Positions 42,453 to 52,326 are shown, counted from the stretch's first letter. The stretch: 64,000 bases of DNA from Pontibacter arcticus (GCF_003284895.1 NZ_QMDV01000002.1:620001-684000); one strand, 5' to 3'. Notes: generated from the sequence alone by a model not told the origin. Numbers and translations: made by a program.

Positions 42453-43859
42453 ATGAAGTATAAAATTACCACCACTTATAAAAGGCTACTTGCAGATACC
42501 CTGACGCCGGTAAGCGTTTACCTGAAGCTGCGCGACCGCTATCCGAACAGCCTGCTCCTGGAAAGCTCCGATTATCATGGCTCCGAAAACAGCTTTTCGT
42601 ATATCTGTTGCAGCCCGATGGCAAGTATAAAAGCTGAAAATGAAGTGCTGACGGCTACTTCCCCGGATGGTTTTGTAAAGCAAACCCCAATCACAAAACA
42701 AGTAAACGTGCCGGAACAACTTTCCCGTTTTACAGGCAGTTTCGAGACCGACAGTAATAAATTCAGCTTCATCAGCAACGGTTTATTCGGGTACATGAAC
42801 TACGATGCGGTGCGTTACTTCGAGGATATTGAGTTGGCAGAACGCCTGGACCGACAGCAGATCCCGGATATTTACTATGCTATTTACCGCTATATCATCG
42901 CCATTAACCATTTCACGAACGAGGCCTTTATTTTCGCGCATAGCTACAATGAAACGGACGAAAACGGCATTGCCCAACTCGAAGCGTTACTGAACAGTCG
43001 CAACATTCCGAGTTATACTTTCAAAACAACAGGCCAGGAAGGTTATAACATCAGCAGCCAGGCTTTTCTGGAGAACATCAAAAAAGCAAAAGCACACTGT
43101 TTCCGGGGCGATGTTTTCCAATTAGTATTATCGAGGCGGTTTGTGCAGGCGTTCCGGGGGGATGAGTTTAATGTGTACCGGGCCTTGCGTTCTGTTAATC
43201 CATCGCCTTATCTTTTCTATTTTGATTATGGCAGCTTTAAGATTTTCGGTTCATCGCCGGAGGCACAACTGGTTATAAAAGACGGGAAAGCCAGCATTTT
43301 CCCGATTGCAGGTACTTTCCGCAGAACAGGAGACGACGCCGCAGACGCCGCACTGGCCGATAAACTGTTAGCCGACCCAAAAGAGAATGCCGAACACGTG
43401 ATGCTGGTAGACCTTGCCCGGAACGACCTGAGCCGCAATGGCCACAGCGTGCAGGTTGAGACGTTTCGCGAAATTCAGTTTTATTCACATGTCATTCACC
43501 TCGTTTCCAAAGTATCCGGAACGTTAAATAATCAAAATGATGCCTTGCAGATGGTGGCCAGCACGTTTCCGGCAGGTACACTTTCGGGCGCGCCAAAACA
43601 TAAAGCCATGCAATTGATTGATACTTATGAAACCACAAGCCGAGCTTTTTACGGCGGCTGCATCGGGTTCATGGATTTTGAAGGCAATTTCAACAGCGCT
43701 ATTATGATCCGGTCGTTTCTGAGCAAAGATTACAACTTATTTTACCAGGCTGGCGCTGGCATTGTTGCCGCCTCCGATGAGGAAAGCGAACTGCAGGAAG
43801 TTGACAATAAATTAATGGCCCTTCGTAAGGCTTTACAATTAGCACAGGAGATTAATTAA
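42453..43859 (+). CDS. trpE: Anthranilate synthase component I
   Basis: Chorismate + ammonia to anthranilate, with TrpG supplying ammonia from glutamine. 468 residues. The N-terminal LLLESSDYHG (about 34-43) contains the LLES element that binds feedback tryptophan. The C-terminal chorismate-binding domain has DVFQLVLSRRF (about 218-228), FGSSPEAQLVI, AGTFRRTGDDA, DLARNDLSRNG (about 322-332), TFPAGTLSGAPKHKAMQLID and YGGCIGFMDFEGNFNSAIMIRS. First gene of the trp operon; trpG follows after 1 bp. Confidence 0.97.
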   Translation: MKYKITTTYKRLLADTLTPVSVYLKLRDRYPNSLLLESSDYHGSENSFSYICCSPMASIKAENEVLTATSPDGFVKQTPITKQVNVPEQLSRFTGSFETDSNKFSFISNGLFGYMNYDAVRYFEDIELAERLDRQQIPDIYYAIYRYIIAINHFTNEAFIFAHSYNETDENGIAQLEALLNSRNIPSYTFKTTGQEGYNISSQAFLENIKKAKAHCFRGDVFQLVLSRRFVQAFRGDEFNVYRALRSVNPSPYLFYFDYGSFKIFGSSPEAQLVIKDGKASIFPIAGTFRRTGDDAADAALADKLLADPKENAEHVMLVDLARNDLSRNGHSVQVETFREIQFYSHVIHLVSKVSGTLNNQNDALQMVASTFPAGTLSGAPKHKAMQLIDTYETTSRAFYGGCIGFMDFEGNFNSAIMIRSFLSKDYNLFYQAGAGIVAASDEESELQEVDNKLMALRKALQLAQEIN

Positions 43860-43860
43860 A

Positions 43861-44427
43861 ATGCAGGTTCTGGTAATTGACAACTACGATTCGTTCACTT
43901 ACAACTTGGTGCATTTGCTACAGGAACTTGAGGCAGAAGTAACAGTGCGGCGCAACGATAAAATCACGCTGGAAGAAGTGGATGCTTATGATAAAATCAT
44001 GCTCTCGCCTGGCCCTGGCATTCCGGATGAAGCCGGTTTGCTCAAGCAGATCATTCAAACCTATGGCTCAACTAAAAGTATGTTTGGTGTTTGTTTAGGA
44101 CATCAGGCAATAGGCGAGGTATACGGTGGCAAGTTATTTAACAGCAATGAAGTATGGCACGGTATTGCCTCACCTGTAAGTATAGTTAAGGAAGATGAAC
44201 CACTCTTTCAGAACCTGCCAAGCTCGTTTGCAACAGGCCGTTACCACTCCTGGCTGGTAAGTCAACAATTACCAGATTGCCTGGAAACAACAGCCGTAGA
44301 TGCTGCCGGAAACATCATGGCGCTGCGCCACAAAACCTATGATGTGCGGGGCGTACAGTTTCACCCGGAATCAGTACTGACGGAGCATGGGAAGGAGATG
44401 CTGCGAAACTGGCTCCTTATTAGTTAG
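43861..44427 (+). CDS. trpG: Anthranilate synthase component II, glutamine amidotransferase
   Basis: 188 residues. LVIDNYDSFTYNLVHLLQELEAEV at the N-terminus, LSPGPGIPDEAG (oxyanion loop), MFGVCLGHQAIGEVYGG (Cys nucleophile about 79) and VQFHPESVLTEHGKEML (His and Glu of the triad). It could also serve p-aminobenzoate synthase as in some species, but the operon position fixes the trp role. Starts 1 bp after trpE. Confidence 0.97.
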   Translation: MQVLVIDNYDSFTYNLVHLLQELEAEVTVRRNDKITLEEVDAYDKIMLSPGPGIPDEAGLLKQIIQTYGSTKSMFGVCLGHQAIGEVYGGKLFNSNEVWHGIASPVSIVKEDEPLFQNLPSSFATGRYHSWLVSQQLPDCLETTAVDAAGNIMALRHKTYDVRGVQFHPESVLTEHGKEMLRNWLLIS

Positions 44428-44487
44428 AAAGTTAAAAAGTTGCAAGTCGTGCTACATGTGTCGTGATACCTGATACTAAAAACAAAA

Positions 44488-45498
44488 ATGAAAGAAATAT
44501 TAAATCACTTATTCGAACATAAAACACTTACAAAGGAGCAGGCTGAGGAAGTACTGGTGCAGATAACGGCCGGAAAGTATAACCAGAGCCAGATTTCCAG
44601 TTTTCTGACTGTTTTTATGATGCGAAGTATAACCGTGGATGAACTTGAGGGTTTCCGGAATGCACTGGTTAACCTTTGCCAGCGCGTAGACCTGGACGCG
44701 TACGACCCAATGGACCTCTGCGGAACGGGCGGAGACGGCAAAGACACTTTTAACATTTCTACTTTGTCGTCTTTTGTAGTGGCGGCTTCGGGCATTAAAG
44801 TAGCCAAGCACGGTAATTACGGGGTGTCTTCTTCCTGCGGTTCGTCTAACGTGCTTGAGGCGTTGGGGATCCGGTTTACTACAGATTCAGGCAAGCTGGA
44901 GCGAAGTATAGAAAAGCACAACATTTGTTTTCTGCACGCGCCACTGTTTCATCCGGCCATGAAAAGCGTTGGGCCTATCCGAAAAGATTTATCTGTAAAG
45001 ACATTCTTTAACATGCTTGGCCCGATGGTGAACCCGGCCTTTCCGAAAAAGCAATTGGTTGGCGTTTTTAGTCTGGAACTGGCGCGCATGTACGGTTATT
45101 TGTACCAGCAACAACCCGATGTGCAGTATACTATTCTGCATACGCTGGATGGTTACGACGAAATTTCCCTGACAAGCCCATTTAAAGTAATTTCAAATAA
45201 CAGAGAAGCTATGTTGGATGCTGGTTCGCTGGGATTGCCTCAGTTGCAGCAAGAGCAGATCAAGGGCGGATCGGGCATTCAGGAATCAGCGGAAATCTTT
45301 ATAAAAGTATTGAAGGGTGAAGGAACAGCAGCCCAAAATGCCGTGGTAGCCGCCAACGCGGGTACAGCCATTCACTGCGCCAGAACGGAAATTGGTTTGA
45401 AAGACGCAGTAGCCGAAGCGAAAGAAATACTTGAATCCGGCAGGGCTTACAGCTTATTTAACAAACTGATAGCAGACGAAAAGCTGGTGACGGCTTAA
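44488..45498 (+). CDS. trpD: Anthranilate phosphoribosyltransferase
   Basis: Joins anthranilate and PRPP. 336 residues. LCGTGGDGKDTFNISTLSSFVVAASGIKVAKHGNYGVSSSCGSSNVLEALGI (about 77-128) holds the PRPP-binding GTGGD loop and the KHGN motif; the Mg-binding DE pair is in HTLDGYDEISLTSP. It is a separate gene, not fused to trpG. 60 bp follow the trpG stop, the largest gap in the front half of the operon. Confidence 0.97.
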   Translation: MKEILNHLFEHKTLTKEQAEEVLVQITAGKYNQSQISSFLTVFMMRSITVDELEGFRNALVNLCQRVDLDAYDPMDLCGTGGDGKDTFNISTLSSFVVAASGIKVAKHGNYGVSSSCGSSNVLEALGIRFTTDSGKLERSIEKHNICFLHAPLFHPAMKSVGPIRKDLSVKTFFNMLGPMVNPAFPKKQLVGVFSLELARMYGYLYQQQPDVQYTILHTLDGYDEISLTSPFKVISNNREAMLDAGSLGLPQLQQEQIKGGSGIQESAEIFIKVLKGEGTAAQNAVVAANAGTAIHCARTEIGLKDAVAEAKEILESGRAYSLFNKLIADEKLVTA

Positions 45499-45529
45499 GT
45501 CAAAATTCATTCTTAGAAAAAACATAACC

Positions 45530-46345
45530 ATGAATATACTCGACGAGATCATTGCCAGTAAATACAAAGAAGTTGCTGAACGCAAAGAACTGTATCCGGT
45601 GAAGCTGCTGGAGAAAAGTTTATACTTTGAAACGGCTTGCCTGTCCCTGGAGCGGTACCTGCTACGCCCCGACAAGAGCGGGATTATTGCAGAGATCAAG
45701 CGCAAATCTCCTTCCAAAGGCGACATTAACCCCTATGTTTCGGTTGAACGCACTTCGATCGGCTACATGCAGGCAGGCGCTTCGGCTTTGTCTATATTAA
45801 CCGATGGGCCATACTTTGGCGGAAAAAACGAAGACCTCGTAACTGCACGCAAGTATAATTACTGCCCGATCCTGCGCAAAGATTTTATGGTGGATGAATA
45901 CCAGATCGTGGAAGCAAAGTCGATCGGTGCTGATGCCATACTTCTGATTGCGGCAGCTTTGGAGCCTGCACGCTTAAAAGAACTGGCCGCCTTTGCCCGC
46001 TCGTTTGGCCTGGAAGTGCTGCTGGAGGTACACAACCTGGAAGAATTGCAGCAAACCCTTTGCGACGATGTAACGGTAGTAGGCGTAAACAACCGCAACC
46101 TCAAAACTTTTACCACCGATATCGCTTTATCTTTTGAGTTGGCAAACCATATTCCGGCTGGCATTACCAAAGTATCGGAAAGCGGCCTGAACCAGCCTGA
46201 AAAACTAATCGAACTGAGAGAAGCTGGTTACAACGGCTTCCTGATCGGGGAGACCTTTATGCAGCACAGCAGACCAGAACGCGCCGCAGCCGAATTTATG
46301 AAAGAGCTCAAAATGAAGCAGGAACAAAAAGCCCCGGTAGCATGA
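45530..46345 (+). CDS. trpC: Indole-3-glycerol phosphate synthase
   Basis: Cyclises CdRP to indole-3-glycerol phosphate. 271 residues with the (beta/alpha)8 motifs IIAEIKRKSPSKGDINP (about 53-69, catalytic Glu and Lys), LSILTDGPYFGG (about 89-100), PILRKDFMVDEYQI (about 113-126), VGVNNRNLKTF and KVSESGLNQPE. Start MNILDEIIASKYKEVAERK. Overlaps trpF by 4 bp (ATGA). Confidence 0.97.
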   Translation: MNILDEIIASKYKEVAERKELYPVKLLEKSLYFETACLSLERYLLRPDKSGIIAEIKRKSPSKGDINPYVSVERTSIGYMQAGASALSILTDGPYFGGKNEDLVTARKYNYCPILRKDFMVDEYQIVEAKSIGADAILLIAAALEPARLKELAAFARSFGLEVLLEVHNLEELQQTLCDDVTVVGVNNRNLKTFTTDIALSFELANHIPAGITKVSESGLNQPEKLIELREAGYNGFLIGETFMQHSRPERAAAEFMKELKMKQEQKAPVA

Positions 46346-46986
46346 ACATAAAAGTATGCGGTATGCGCGACCCCGAAAACATGCGGCAGGTAGCAGCCCT
46401 GCTGCCTAATTATATGGGGTTTATTTTTTATGAAGGATCGAAACGCAACTGTGCCGGATATATTACCCCTGAATTACTGGCAGAGCTTCCGGCAAGTATA
46501 AAAAAAGTAGGTGTGTTTGTGAATGAAACGACTGAAACCATACTTGCCACCGCACAAAAGTATAAACTGGATGTGATACAACTGCATGGCCGCGAAACAC
46601 CAAGACAATGCCAGCAACTACAGGACACTGGTTTAGAGGTAATTAAAGCTTTTTCGGTGGATGATAACTTTACATTTGAAAACACCTTGTTATATGAGCG
46701 CAGCTGCAATTATTTTTTGTTTGATACGCGCGGCAATAATTACGGAGGCAACGGCACTGTCTTCGACTGGGAAATTCTGAAAAATAATTTATCTGTAAAA
46801 CCATACTTCCTGAGCGGCGGCCTGAACCTGGAGAATATCCAAAGTAAAGAGTTTGAAAAGCTCAGACCAAAGCCTTTTGCCATTGATGTTAACAGCGGCT
46901 TTGAATCGGAACCAGGGATGAAAAAAGTGGAAGAATTAAATGAGCTGATGGTGTTAATCAGAGTAGAAAATAAATCGACAGGTTAA
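46342..46986 (+). CDS. trpF: Phosphoribosylanthranilate isomerase
   Basis: 214 residues. The signature KVCGMRDPENMRQVAALLPNYMGFIFYEGSKR (4-35) includes the catalytic Cys (about 6); FDTRGNNYGGNGTVFDWEIL (about 130-149, catalytic Asp) and LSGGLNLENIQ follow, then AIDVNSGFESEPGMK for phosphate binding. Starts inside the trpC stop. A palindromic repeat pair separates it from trpB. Confidence 0.96.
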   Translation: MNIKVCGMRDPENMRQVAALLPNYMGFIFYEGSKRNCAGYITPELLAELPASIKKVGVFVNETTETILATAQKYKLDVIQLHGRETPRQCQQLQDTGLEVIKAFSVDDNFTFENTLLYERSCNYFLFDTRGNNYGGNGTVFDWEILKNNLSVKPYFLSGGLNLENIQSKEFEKLRPKPFAIDVNSGFESEPGMKKVEELNELMVLIRVENKSTG

Positions 46987-47084
46987 CCCACCGCTAACCC
47001 CTCCAAGGAGGGGAACATGCTCTAAAAATAATAATGTAAGGTATTAAATCGAAATTTCCCTCCTTGGAGGGGCCAGGGGTGGGT
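46985..47084. repeat. REP-type pair of inverted palindromes inside the trp operon
   Basis: Two small palindromes, CCCCTCC-AA-GGAGGGG (46998-47013) and CCCTCC-TT-GGAGGG (47058-47071), face each other in inverted orientation, with matching outer arms ACCCACC (46986-46992) and GGTGGGT (47078-47084). The whole unit of about 100 bp fits between the trpF stop and trpB and resembles a REP/BIME or MITE insertion. It could form a strong hairpin in the operon mRNA. Confidence 0.8.
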
Positions 47085-47108
47085 AATTTTAAAATAAAGA
47101 CATTCAAA

Positions 47109-48299
47109 ATGAACTATAAAGTTGATGAAAATGGGTTCTACGGCAAGTTTGGTGGGGCTTATGTGCCAGAAATGCTGTACCCGAATGTAGAAGAACTTCG
47201 CCGGAATTACCTGGAGATTATATATGAGGCAGGCTTCCAGGAGGAGTTGCAGGCACTGCTGAAAGATTATGTGGGCCGTCCAACGCCTTTATACTTTGCC
47301 AAGCGCCTCTCTGAAAAGTATAACACCAACATTTACCTGAAACGCGAAGACCTGAACCATACCGGCGCACACAAAATCAACAACACAGTCGGGCAGATTT
47401 TGCTGGCACGGCGCTTGGGCAAAACACGCATTATTGCAGAAACCGGCGCAGGACAACATGGTGTGGCAACAGCTACTGTTTGTGCTTTAATGAACATGGA
47501 GTGCATCGTTTACATGGGTGAAGTTGATATTGAACGGCAGGCACCTAACGTAGCCAGAATGAAAATGTTAGGCGCTACTGTCGTACCCGCTACCAGCGGC
47601 AGTAGAACATTAAAAGATGCTACCAACGAAGCCATTCGCGACTGGATAAACAACCCGGAAGACACTTACTATATCATCGGTTCAGTGGTTGGTCCGCACC
47701 CGTACCCGGATATGGTTGCGCGTTTTCAGGCCATTATTTCTGAAGAGATCAAGGCACAGCTCAAAGAGAAAACCGGCAACGAAAACCCGGACTATGTGGT
47801 AGCATGCGTGGGCGGCGGAAGCAATGCAGCTGGCGCTTTTTATCATTATTTGGATACGCCGGAAGTAAAACTGGTGGCTGTGGAAGCCGCTGGCTTGGGC
47901 GTACATTCCGGAGAGTCAGCTGCCACATCGGTGCTGGGACGCGAAGGAATCATACATGGCAGCCGCACCTTATTAATACAAACCGAAGATGGCCAGGTAA
48001 CGGAACCTTACTCCATCTCTGCCGGACTGGATTACCCGGGCGTTGGGCCCTTACATGCGCATTTGCACCAGACTGGCCGTGCCATTTTCGAAAGTATAAC
48101 CGACGAAGAAGCGCTGCAGGCTGTACTCGAACTGACCAGACTCGAAGGCATCATCCCGGCGCTTGAAACGGCACACGCCTTAGCCGCTATTTCCCGCATT
48201 GGCGCAAAAGCAAATGAAGTGGTCGTAATTAACCTTTCCGGCCGCGGCGACAAAGACCTGACCACATACTTAGAGCGATTCGACTTAAATGGAAAATAG
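47109..48299 (+). CDS. trpB: Tryptophan synthase beta subunit
   Basis: PLP enzyme joining indole and serine. 396 residues from [23 protein letters not shown] (47109); the frame is open back to 47064 but that part lies in the palindromic repeat. [40 protein letters not shown] (PLP Lys about 89), [27 protein letters not shown] (phosphate loop) and [13 protein letters not shown] are present. Its end overlaps trpA by 11 bp. Confidence 0.97.
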   Translation: MNYKVDENGFYGKFGGAYVPEMLYPNVEELRRNYLEIIYEAGFQEELQALLKDYVGRPTPLYFAKRLSEKYNTNIYLKREDLNHTGAHKINNTVGQILLARRLGKTRIIAETGAGQHGVATATVCALMNMECIVYMGEVDIERQAPNVARMKMLGATVVPATSGSRTLKDATNEAIRDWINNPEDTYYIIGSVVGPHPYPDMVARFQAIISEEIKAQLKEKTGNENPDYVVACVGGGSNAAGAFYHYLDTPEVKLVAVEAAGLGVHSGESAATSVLGREGIIHGSRTLLIQTEDGQVTEPYSISAGLDYPGVGPLHAHLHQTGRAIFESITDEEALQAVLELTRLEGIIPALETAHALAAISRIGAKANEVVVINLSGRGDKDLTTYLERFDLNGK

Positions 48300-49071
48300 A
48301 ATAAAGACACTTTTCGAGCGGAAGCCTGATAATCTGCTTTCGGTATACTTTACGGCCGGCTATCCAACCCTGGAGGCTACAGTTCCAATCATTCTGGAGC
48401 TGGAAAAAAATGGCGTAGACTTAATTGAGATCGGTATGCCGTTTTCTGACCCACTCGCCGACGGACCCACCATCCAGCAAAGCAGCGAAATTGCCATCCG
48501 CAACGGCATGACGATTCCAAAGCTGTTCGAACAGCTGCAAGAAATTAGAAAGCATACACAATTGCCGTTGGTTTTGATGGGCTACCTGAACCCGGTGATG
48601 CAGTACGGGGTGGAGCGTTTCTGCCAGCAAGCGCAGGAGGTAGGCATAGACGGCATCATACTTCCCGATTTACCTTTAGCAGATTACGTGCGGGAGTACA
48701 AAACCATTTTCGAAAAGTATGGCCTGTGCAAAATTTTCCTGGTAACACCGCAAACACCCGAGCAGCGCATCCGCGAGATCGACAGCCATACCAATGGGTT
48801 TATTTATATGGTTTCGTCGGCTTCGGTTACGGGCAGTACCAACGGGAATGCAGTTATCAATACCGATTATTTCCAGCGCGTTAAAAGTATGGAATTGCGC
48901 AATCCGGGCATCATCGGTTTCGGTATCCATAACAACGATACCTTTACCGAAGCCTGCAAACATGCCAGCGGCGCCATCATTGGCAGCGCTTTCATTGAGG
49001 CACTTTCAAAAGAAGGAAATCTAGAAGAAAATATCAGCACATTTATCCGGGGCATCAGAGAGAAAGTATGA
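48289..49071 (+). CDS. trpA: Tryptophan synthase alpha subunit
   Basis: Cleaves indole-3-glycerol phosphate and channels indole to TrpB. 260 residues. [44 protein letters not shown] (about 20-63) contains both catalytic acids (Glu in LIEIG, Asp in FSDPLAD); [21 protein letters not shown] (loop 6 region) and IGFGIHNND follow. Overlaps the next gene by 4 bp. Confidence 0.97.
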   Translation: MENRIKTLFERKPDNLLSVYFTAGYPTLEATVPIILELEKNGVDLIEIGMPFSDPLADGPTIQQSSEIAIRNGMTIPKLFEQLQEIRKHTQLPLVLMGYLNPVMQYGVERFCQQAQEVGIDGIILPDLPLADYVREYKTIFEKYGLCKIFLVTPQTPEQRIREIDSHTNGFIYMVSSASVTGSTNGNAVINTDYFQRVKSMELRNPGIIGFGIHNNDTFTEACKHASGAIIGSAFIEALSKEGNLEENISTFIRGIREKV

Positions 49072-50078
49072 TCATACAATTGCAACAAGGCATTCCCGCC
49101 GAACTGAAAGATACCATCCTGCAACACGTAAAAGAAGTTGGCTTTAAAGCGAACGAGGTCAAAACACAAGAAGGCCATTACATTGTAGGCATCGGCAAAA
49201 AGGATTTTGATATTCGGACGCTGGGCCAGTTACCGGGCGTGGCCGATATACACCGCGTTTCGGATGAGTATAAACTGATTTCGCGCAAATGGAAAGTAGA
49301 ACCAACCCGAATTGATCTGGGGGAAGGTGTGGTGATAGGCGAGGGGCAGTTCAGTATTATGGCCGGACCTTGCTCCATCGAAAGCGAAAAGCAGATCGAA
49401 TTGGTGGTGCAGCACCTGGTAGAGAACAATGTTAAGATTATGCGGGGCGGCGTTTTCAAACCGCGCAGTTCGCCATATGCCTTCCGTGGGCTGGGCTTGG
49501 ATGGTTTACAGATGTTCCACCGCCTTTGCCGCGAAAACGGCATTAAGATCATCACCGAAGTCATGCAGGTTTCGCAGATAAAGGATATGGTTGAATTTGT
49601 AGATGTTTTCCAGGTAGGAGCACGCAACAGCCAGAACTTTAATTTGCTTGATGCGCTCGGTGAAGCGCAGAAACCGGTTTTACTGAAACGCGGCATTTCC
49701 GGAACCCTGGAAGAGTTGTTGCAGGCAGCCGAGTATATTTTCTCGAACGGGAACGAGAAAATCATACTTTGCGAACGGGGCATCCGCTCTTACGAAAATG
49801 CCTACCGTAACGTACTCGACCTGAATGCAGTGCCGGTTTTGAAAGCCAAGACACACCTTCCTGTAATCGTAGATCCATCGCATGGCATTGGGCTGCGCGA
49901 TTTTGTAGAAGAAATGTCGTTGGCAGCGGTTATGGCTGGAGCCGATGGTGTGATTTATGAAACACATCAGAAACCCGAAGAAGCCTTCTCTGACGGACAG
50001 CAAACCCTAAATTTTAAGGAATCCGAAAGACTGATAAAACGTATGCTCCAGACGTATGTGTTACGGGAGAGTTTTTAG
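49068..50078 (+). CDS. aroF: 3-deoxy-7-phosphoheptulonate (DAHP) synthase, type I-beta
   Basis: First enzyme of the shikimate pathway, erythrose 4-phosphate + PEP to DAHP. 336 residues: an N-terminal ferredoxin-like domain (about 1-70, [26 protein letters not shown]) as in TM0343-type enzymes, then the barrel with FSIMAGPCSIES (about 95-106), IMRGGVFKPRSSPYAFRGLG, VFQVGARNSQNF, VLLKRGISGT and VIVDPSHGIG. The N-domain usually gives feedback control. Being the last gene of the trp operon (ATGA overlap with trpA), it couples precursor supply to tryptophan demand. Confidence 0.95.
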   Translation: MIIQLQQGIPAELKDTILQHVKEVGFKANEVKTQEGHYIVGIGKKDFDIRTLGQLPGVADIHRVSDEYKLISRKWKVEPTRIDLGEGVVIGEGQFSIMAGPCSIESEKQIELVVQHLVENNVKIMRGGVFKPRSSPYAFRGLGLDGLQMFHRLCRENGIKIITEVMQVSQIKDMVEFVDVFQVGARNSQNFNLLDALGEAQKPVLLKRGISGTLEELLQAAEYIFSNGNEKIILCERGIRSYENAYRNVLDLNAVPVLKAKTHLPVIVDPSHGIGLRDFVEEMSLAAVMAGADGVIYETHQKPEEAFSDGQQTLNFKESERLIKRMLQTYVLRESF

Positions 50079-50110
50079 CCTCCTTGATTAATTAAAATAT
50101 AATTATACCG

Positions 50111-50222
50111 CAAGTTTGCAACTTGTGGTTGTGCATGAAGCAAGTTTGCAACTTGCGAATCTTTAACATAGGAATGCCCAAGTTACAAACTTGCCCTATT
50201 GTAGCTCCAAATTGCAAACTTG
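50111..50222. repeat. Four-copy cluster of a 15-bp palindrome
   Basis: CAAGTTTGCAACTTG at 50111-50125 and 50141-50155, CAAGTTACAAACTTG at 50179-50193 and CAAATTGCAAACTTG at 50208-50222, spaced about 30-38 bp; the last two are in the opposite sense. A REP-like repeat cluster between aroF and the S9 peptidase terminator. Confidence 0.85.
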
Positions 50223-50239
50223 AAGCATGTAAAGTATAA

Positions 50240-50271
50240 AAAAGCCCGATGCTTAACTGCACCGGGCTTTT
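50240..50271. terminator. Bidirectional terminator of the trp operon and S9 peptidase
   Basis: 9-bp stem AAAAGCCCG/CGGGCTTTT (50240-50248 with 50263-50271), A-run before and T-rich after; flanked by AAAGTATAAA (50231-50240) on one side and a TATACTT (50278-50284) on the other. Confidence 0.8.
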
Positions 50272-50292
50272 GTACTTTATACTTCAGAACAC

Positions 50293-52326
50293 TTATTTCT
50301 TCAACGTTTCATCGAGCCATTTAAAGAATTCGTGTTGCCAAACCAACGCATTCTGCGGTTGTAACACCCAGTGGTTTTCGTCTGGTAAGTATAACAAGCG
50401 GCTTTTCAGGCCTTTTAACTGTGCCAGCTGGAAGGCCTGTAAACCCTGTTCGATGCCTACCCGGAAATCCTGTCCGCCCTGTACGATCAGGATCGGCGTG
50501 TTCCATTTGTTTGCATACTCGATCGGGTTAAACTGCTTGTAGGCTTCCGGTGCTTTTGTATCCCAGTAAGGGCCTTTCAGTTCGTTGTTGGCAAAGAAAA
50601 GCTCTTCAGTAGTACCATACCAGCTGCGCATATCAAACAAACCATCATGCGAGATAAAGGTCTTGAAACGGTTTTCGTGCACACCGGCCAGCATGAAGAT
50701 AGAATAACCACCGTAGCTCGCACCAACTGCGCCCGAACGGTCCTTATCTACATACTTTTCTTTAGCTAAATCATCAAAAGCCGACAGGTAATCACGGATC
50801 GGTTGCCCGCCCCAGTCGCCGCTGATCTGGCGGTTCCACTCGTCGCCGTAGCCCGGCATGCCGCGTCTGTTTGGCGCAATTACGATATAGCCTTGTGCTG
50901 CCATTAACTGCAGGTTCCAGCGATACGAATAAAACTGGGTAAGTGCAGATTGCGGGCCGCCCTGGCAATAAAGCAGTGTCGGGTATTTTTTGTTCGGATC
51001 GAAATCAGGCGGATAAACTACCCACGAAAATAGGTCTTTGCCATCGCTTGCTTTGGTGATGCGCGGCTCCACTTTGCCCATCTCCAGCTTATCGTACACG
51101 TTTTTGTTTACCGAAGTCAGCTGCGTCATGTTACCAGATTTCAGATCAAGGCGGTAAAGCTCTGAGGCGTGGTTCATGTCGTTACGCGCTACTACCAGGC
51201 TGTTGCCCGATTGGCCTGCAATACCGTTCACATCAAACTGCCCTCTGGAAACCTGCTTTATACTTTTAGCTGAGAATTTGTTCAGGCTTTTCGGAAGTGC
51301 AATCTCATATACATGCTGCGTACCTTTACTGGCTGCTATAAACCAGATCTTGCTGCCGTCTTTGCTCCAGGTAAACGAGTTAATGGTTTCGTCCCAGTCT
51401 TTGGTCAGGTTATACTTCTGTCCGGATTTCTGGTCGTATACCATCAGGTCGTTCTGGTCGGCTTCGTTACCGTCTTCATCCATACTTAGCCAGGCCAGTT
51501 TCGAGCCATCTTCCGAGTAAGCAGGAGCGGTATCATAGCCGTTGTTGCCTTCGGTAAAGTTGGTGGTTTTGCCGGTTGCGATATCGTAACGGTAAAGCTC
51601 GGTGTTAGTGCTGACAGCGTATTCCTTGCCAAACTTCTTTTTGCTCACATAAAGTATACTTTTGCTGTCGGGGCTCCAGATCACGTCTTCGTGGCCACCG
51701 AAAGGCATTTGCGGCGAATCGAAGGGCTCGTTCGGCATAATGTCGGTGGCTGTTCCGATCTTGCCGTTATCATAGCTGGCAAAAAATACGTGTTGAAATT
51801 TACCATCTTCCCAGGTATCCCAGTGGCGGTAGTTCAGGTCGTCGTATACATATGCATTCGATTTTTTCAACTCCGGATAAATGTCGGTGCTGTGCATCTT
51901 TTTAACTTCCACTTCGCGCGTGAAAAGTATGCGCTTGCCATTCGGCGAAAAACGCGGGTTGCTCAGGCCGCCTTCAACATTCGTCAGCTGCTTTGCTTCG
52001 CCGTTTGCCGGTAATTGCCACAGCTGGCCTTTATGCAGGTAAATAACAGTGCCGTTCTTATCGATATGAACAACGCTTTCGCCGCCTTTGGAAGTAGTGA
52101 GCTGCGTAGGCTGGCCACCCGCTACCGGCATTCGGAACAGGTTGCGCTCGCTGCCGTTCTCTTCCATATTTACAAAGCTAACGCCGTAGATAACAGATTT
52201 GCCATCCGGCGTAACAGCTTCAGCCGAAACGCGGCCCAGTTTCCAGAGCAGCTCCGGGGTCATGCGCTGTTGTGCGTGCGCCATACTTACAGCAAACACC
52301 CCAGCAAGAATAAGTATCTTTTTCAT
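50293..52326 (-). CDS. S9-family (prolyl-oligopeptidase-like) peptidase
   Basis: 677 residues from MKKILILAGVFAVSMAHAQ (52326), a signal peptide; the frame is open to 52365. A seven-bladed beta-propeller of repeated PDGKSVIYG, SPNGKRILFT and SPDSKSILYVSKK type covers about 25-400. It is followed by the alpha/beta hydrolase domain: YCQGGPQSALTQFYSY, GASYGGYSIFMLAG (Ser nucleophile), VQGGQDFRVGIEQG (Asp) and DENHWV (His). It resembles DPP-IV/acylaminoacyl peptidases of the periplasm. It is inserted between the trp operon and the second his unit, facing left. Confidence 0.92.
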   Translation of the reverse strand: MKKILILAGVFAVSMAHAQQRMTPELLWKLGRVSAEAVTPDGKSVIYGVSFVNMEENGSERNLFRMPVAGGQPTQLTTSKGGESVVHIDKNGTVIYLHKGQLWQLPANGEAKQLTNVEGGLSNPRFSPNGKRILFTREVEVKKMHSTDIYPELKKSNAYVYDDLNYRHWDTWEDGKFQHVFFASYDNGKIGTATDIMPNEPFDSPQMPFGGHEDVIWSPDSKSILYVSKKKFGKEYAVSTNTELYRYDIATGKTTNFTEGNNGYDTAPAYSEDGSKLAWLSMDEDGNEADQNDLMVYDQKSGQKYNLTKDWDETINSFTWSKDGSKIWFIAASKGTQHVYEIALPKSLNKFSAKSIKQVSRGQFDVNGIAGQSGNSLVVARNDMNHASELYRLDLKSGNMTQLTSVNKNVYDKLEMGKVEPRITKASDGKDLFSWVVYPPDFDPNKKYPTLLYCQGGPQSALTQFYSYRWNLQLMAAQGYIVIAPNRRGMPGYGDEWNRQISGDWGGQPIRDYLSAFDDLAKEKYVDKDRSGAVGASYGGYSIFMLAGVHENRFKTFISHDGLFDMRSWYGTTEELFFANNELKGPYWDTKAPEAYKQFNPIEYANKWNTPILIVQGGQDFRVGIEQGLQAFQLAQLKGLKSRLLYLPDENHWVLQPQNALVWQHEFFKWLDETLKK

